Source of the DNA: Basidiobolus ranarum
Taxonomy: Eukaryota; Basidiobolomycota; Basidiobolomycetes; Basidiobolales
Assembly (NCBI GenBank): GCA_040143965.1
Contig: JASJQH010007105.1
Span: forward strand, 1-20,376
Reading direction: 5' to 3'
Length of the DNA: 20,376 bases
Shown: in pieces, positions 19,196-20,376 of the stretch
How the letters are laid out: every line of letters begins with the position of its first letter
How positions within the stretch are numbered: the first letter of the stretch is position 1
Notes under the pieces: generated by a model
What the model saw: the letters and a program-made list of their open reading frames with translations, nothing else
The model's database searches: none
What the model was told of the DNA's origin: nothing
Position numbers and translations under genes: made by a program

Positions 19196-20376
19196 TTGTT
19201 GAATATATCTATAAGTTTGGTGGGAGCGTAGGGATGCCAAGAATTTTAGCTTTTAAATAAAATGCTTTTTTTACTCCCCACAACGTACTGTAAAAAAGTG
19301 AAAAATGCGTGAATACAAGGTGAATCTAAGTTGTTGTAAGTTGCTAGAAACAAACAAGTAGATAATCAGTTCAGCTACCTAAGTTTGATGAAGTAATTAC
19401 CGTAGTGAATGAAATACGATGTATAAGGATCAAAGTAATTAGGCTCGACTATTCAGCGGATATTCGAAATTCTTGAAGCTTACTCTACAGATCACACTCA
19501 AGAGAAAACGTATGTAGTTGATATAGTTACAGAAGAGTAGGAAGTAAAGGTGTATAAGAAATGGTATTCACATCTAGGCTATTGCAGTGCACTTGAATCA
19601 AAATCATATCCTCAGAAATTCCTCGTGATTGACGTCTACAATTGGACCTCCAGTCTGATTGCAGTATATTAGGGTCAACAGGAACGTTACCAAACATATG
19701 AAAGATTTAACATTCTTATTATCGCGAAATTTTGGCATGCTCTTCTAGAGATGTCTTGACTGTGAATTCATGCGAGATAGGTTTTCGACCAATGGAAACG
19801 CTTCAATTAACATGGAGATGAATTTTGTACAAAACCCAAATAAGTCCAACGTCTGTCCAAAAATATCCTGAGGGTTCTAACCGGTTCAAGCTGGCATTAG
19901 TGCCTACTTAGGTATATTGTCCCACGCATTCAGGGAAAATTAGGAATTTGGTATTTGATCTTAATAAAATGCGGCCAACAGACATTAAGCTTTGAGGATT
20001 GCGAAACTCGCATATTGAGTTTAGACATGAGGGTCTCAGACTCAAATGATTCGTGTCAACACGATTCCGCTACACGCTATATAAAGTTCATGAAATGGTG
20101 CATTCGTGGGCAGATCGCGGTTGGTTTGGATTTCAGTGGCAATTTGGAGTTCCTAGTTATGGTCTCGGACCTCGTCATTGAGTACTGAGGATTCCGCAGC
20201 CCATATAGAGGTCTGTGAATCTGATGCGATGATCATGCAGTCTATGCTCCTTTCTATACATAACTGAGAAATGAAACACTCCCTGAAGCAGGTATGGATT
20301 CCAGCAATTGATATTGTAAATCGTATTGATTCAAGCCTCATATGCATTTGCAACCCCTCCACCCCTCAAACCAAGC
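19196..20376. other. Upstream region of the PP4R3 gene; nothing else recognised
   Basis: The left part must hold the PP4R3 promoter and 5' UTR. A plus-strand open frame at 19955-20188 (77 codons, starting from TTG) and a minus-strand frame at 20153-20362 have no recognisable motif and no splice-linked exons, so I do not call them. The window may end before the next gene. Confidence 0.5.

Noticed and set aside
19195-19240. Longer PP4R3 N-terminus starting at 19240
   Set aside because: That frame begins with TTG, not ATG. The ATG at 19195 has a good context and matches the start of the human protein.
19955-20188. 77-codon plus-strand frame near the window end
   Set aside because: It starts from TTG, has no recognisable domain and no splice-linked exon in the window.

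Overview
The window looks like nuclear DNA of a fungus, most likely an early-diverging (zygomycete-type) lineage. This rests on AT-rich DNA, seven protein genes each broken by short GT-AG introns (37 introns by my reconstruction, about 55-108 nt), a fungal-type secreted acid phosphatase and a fungal-type Tps2. The lineage is an inference from gene content and style; the sequence has no rRNA or other marker gene. I see no tRNA, rRNA, CRISPR array, intact transposon or bacterial operon.

Layout: 629-1480 (-) is a pirin of the bacterial YhhW type. 2385-3477 (+) is a soluble epoxide hydrolase. 3564-4136 (-) is a 126-residue protein that I read as a divergent profilin. 4677-5750 (-) is a secreted acid phosphatase. 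5751-8246 is a long stretch with no recognisable gene. 8247-9820 (+) is a kelch beta-propeller protein whose first coding exon appears to be the ATG alone. 9821-12148 is a second gene-poor stretch holding a possible decayed reading frame. 12149-15301 (+) is trehalose-6-phosphate phosphatase (Tps2-like, 13 exons). 15996-19195 (-) is the regulatory subunit 3 of protein phosphatase 4 (11 exons). 19196-20376 is upstream sequence of that gene with nothing recognisable.

All seven gene models were rebuilt by hand, joining exons at GT...AG sites so that the frame and the family alignment both stay intact. Every model closes in frame and ends at a stop. Coding sequence sums to about 9.1 kb of 20.4 kb. 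The genes do not form a pathway; this is an ordinary eukaryotic neighbourhood of housekeeping and metabolic genes. Pirin and epoxide hydrolase are divergent. Epoxide hydrolase and the profilin-like gene converge with only 86 bp between stop codons, and share a symmetric poly(A)-type signal. Tps2 and PP4R3 also converge.

I found no convincing new multi-gene system. The best leads are the divergent profilin, the ATG-only exon, the one-exon-per-repeat build of the kelch gene, the shared poly(A) motif and the possible decayed frame around 10.6-11.5 kb.
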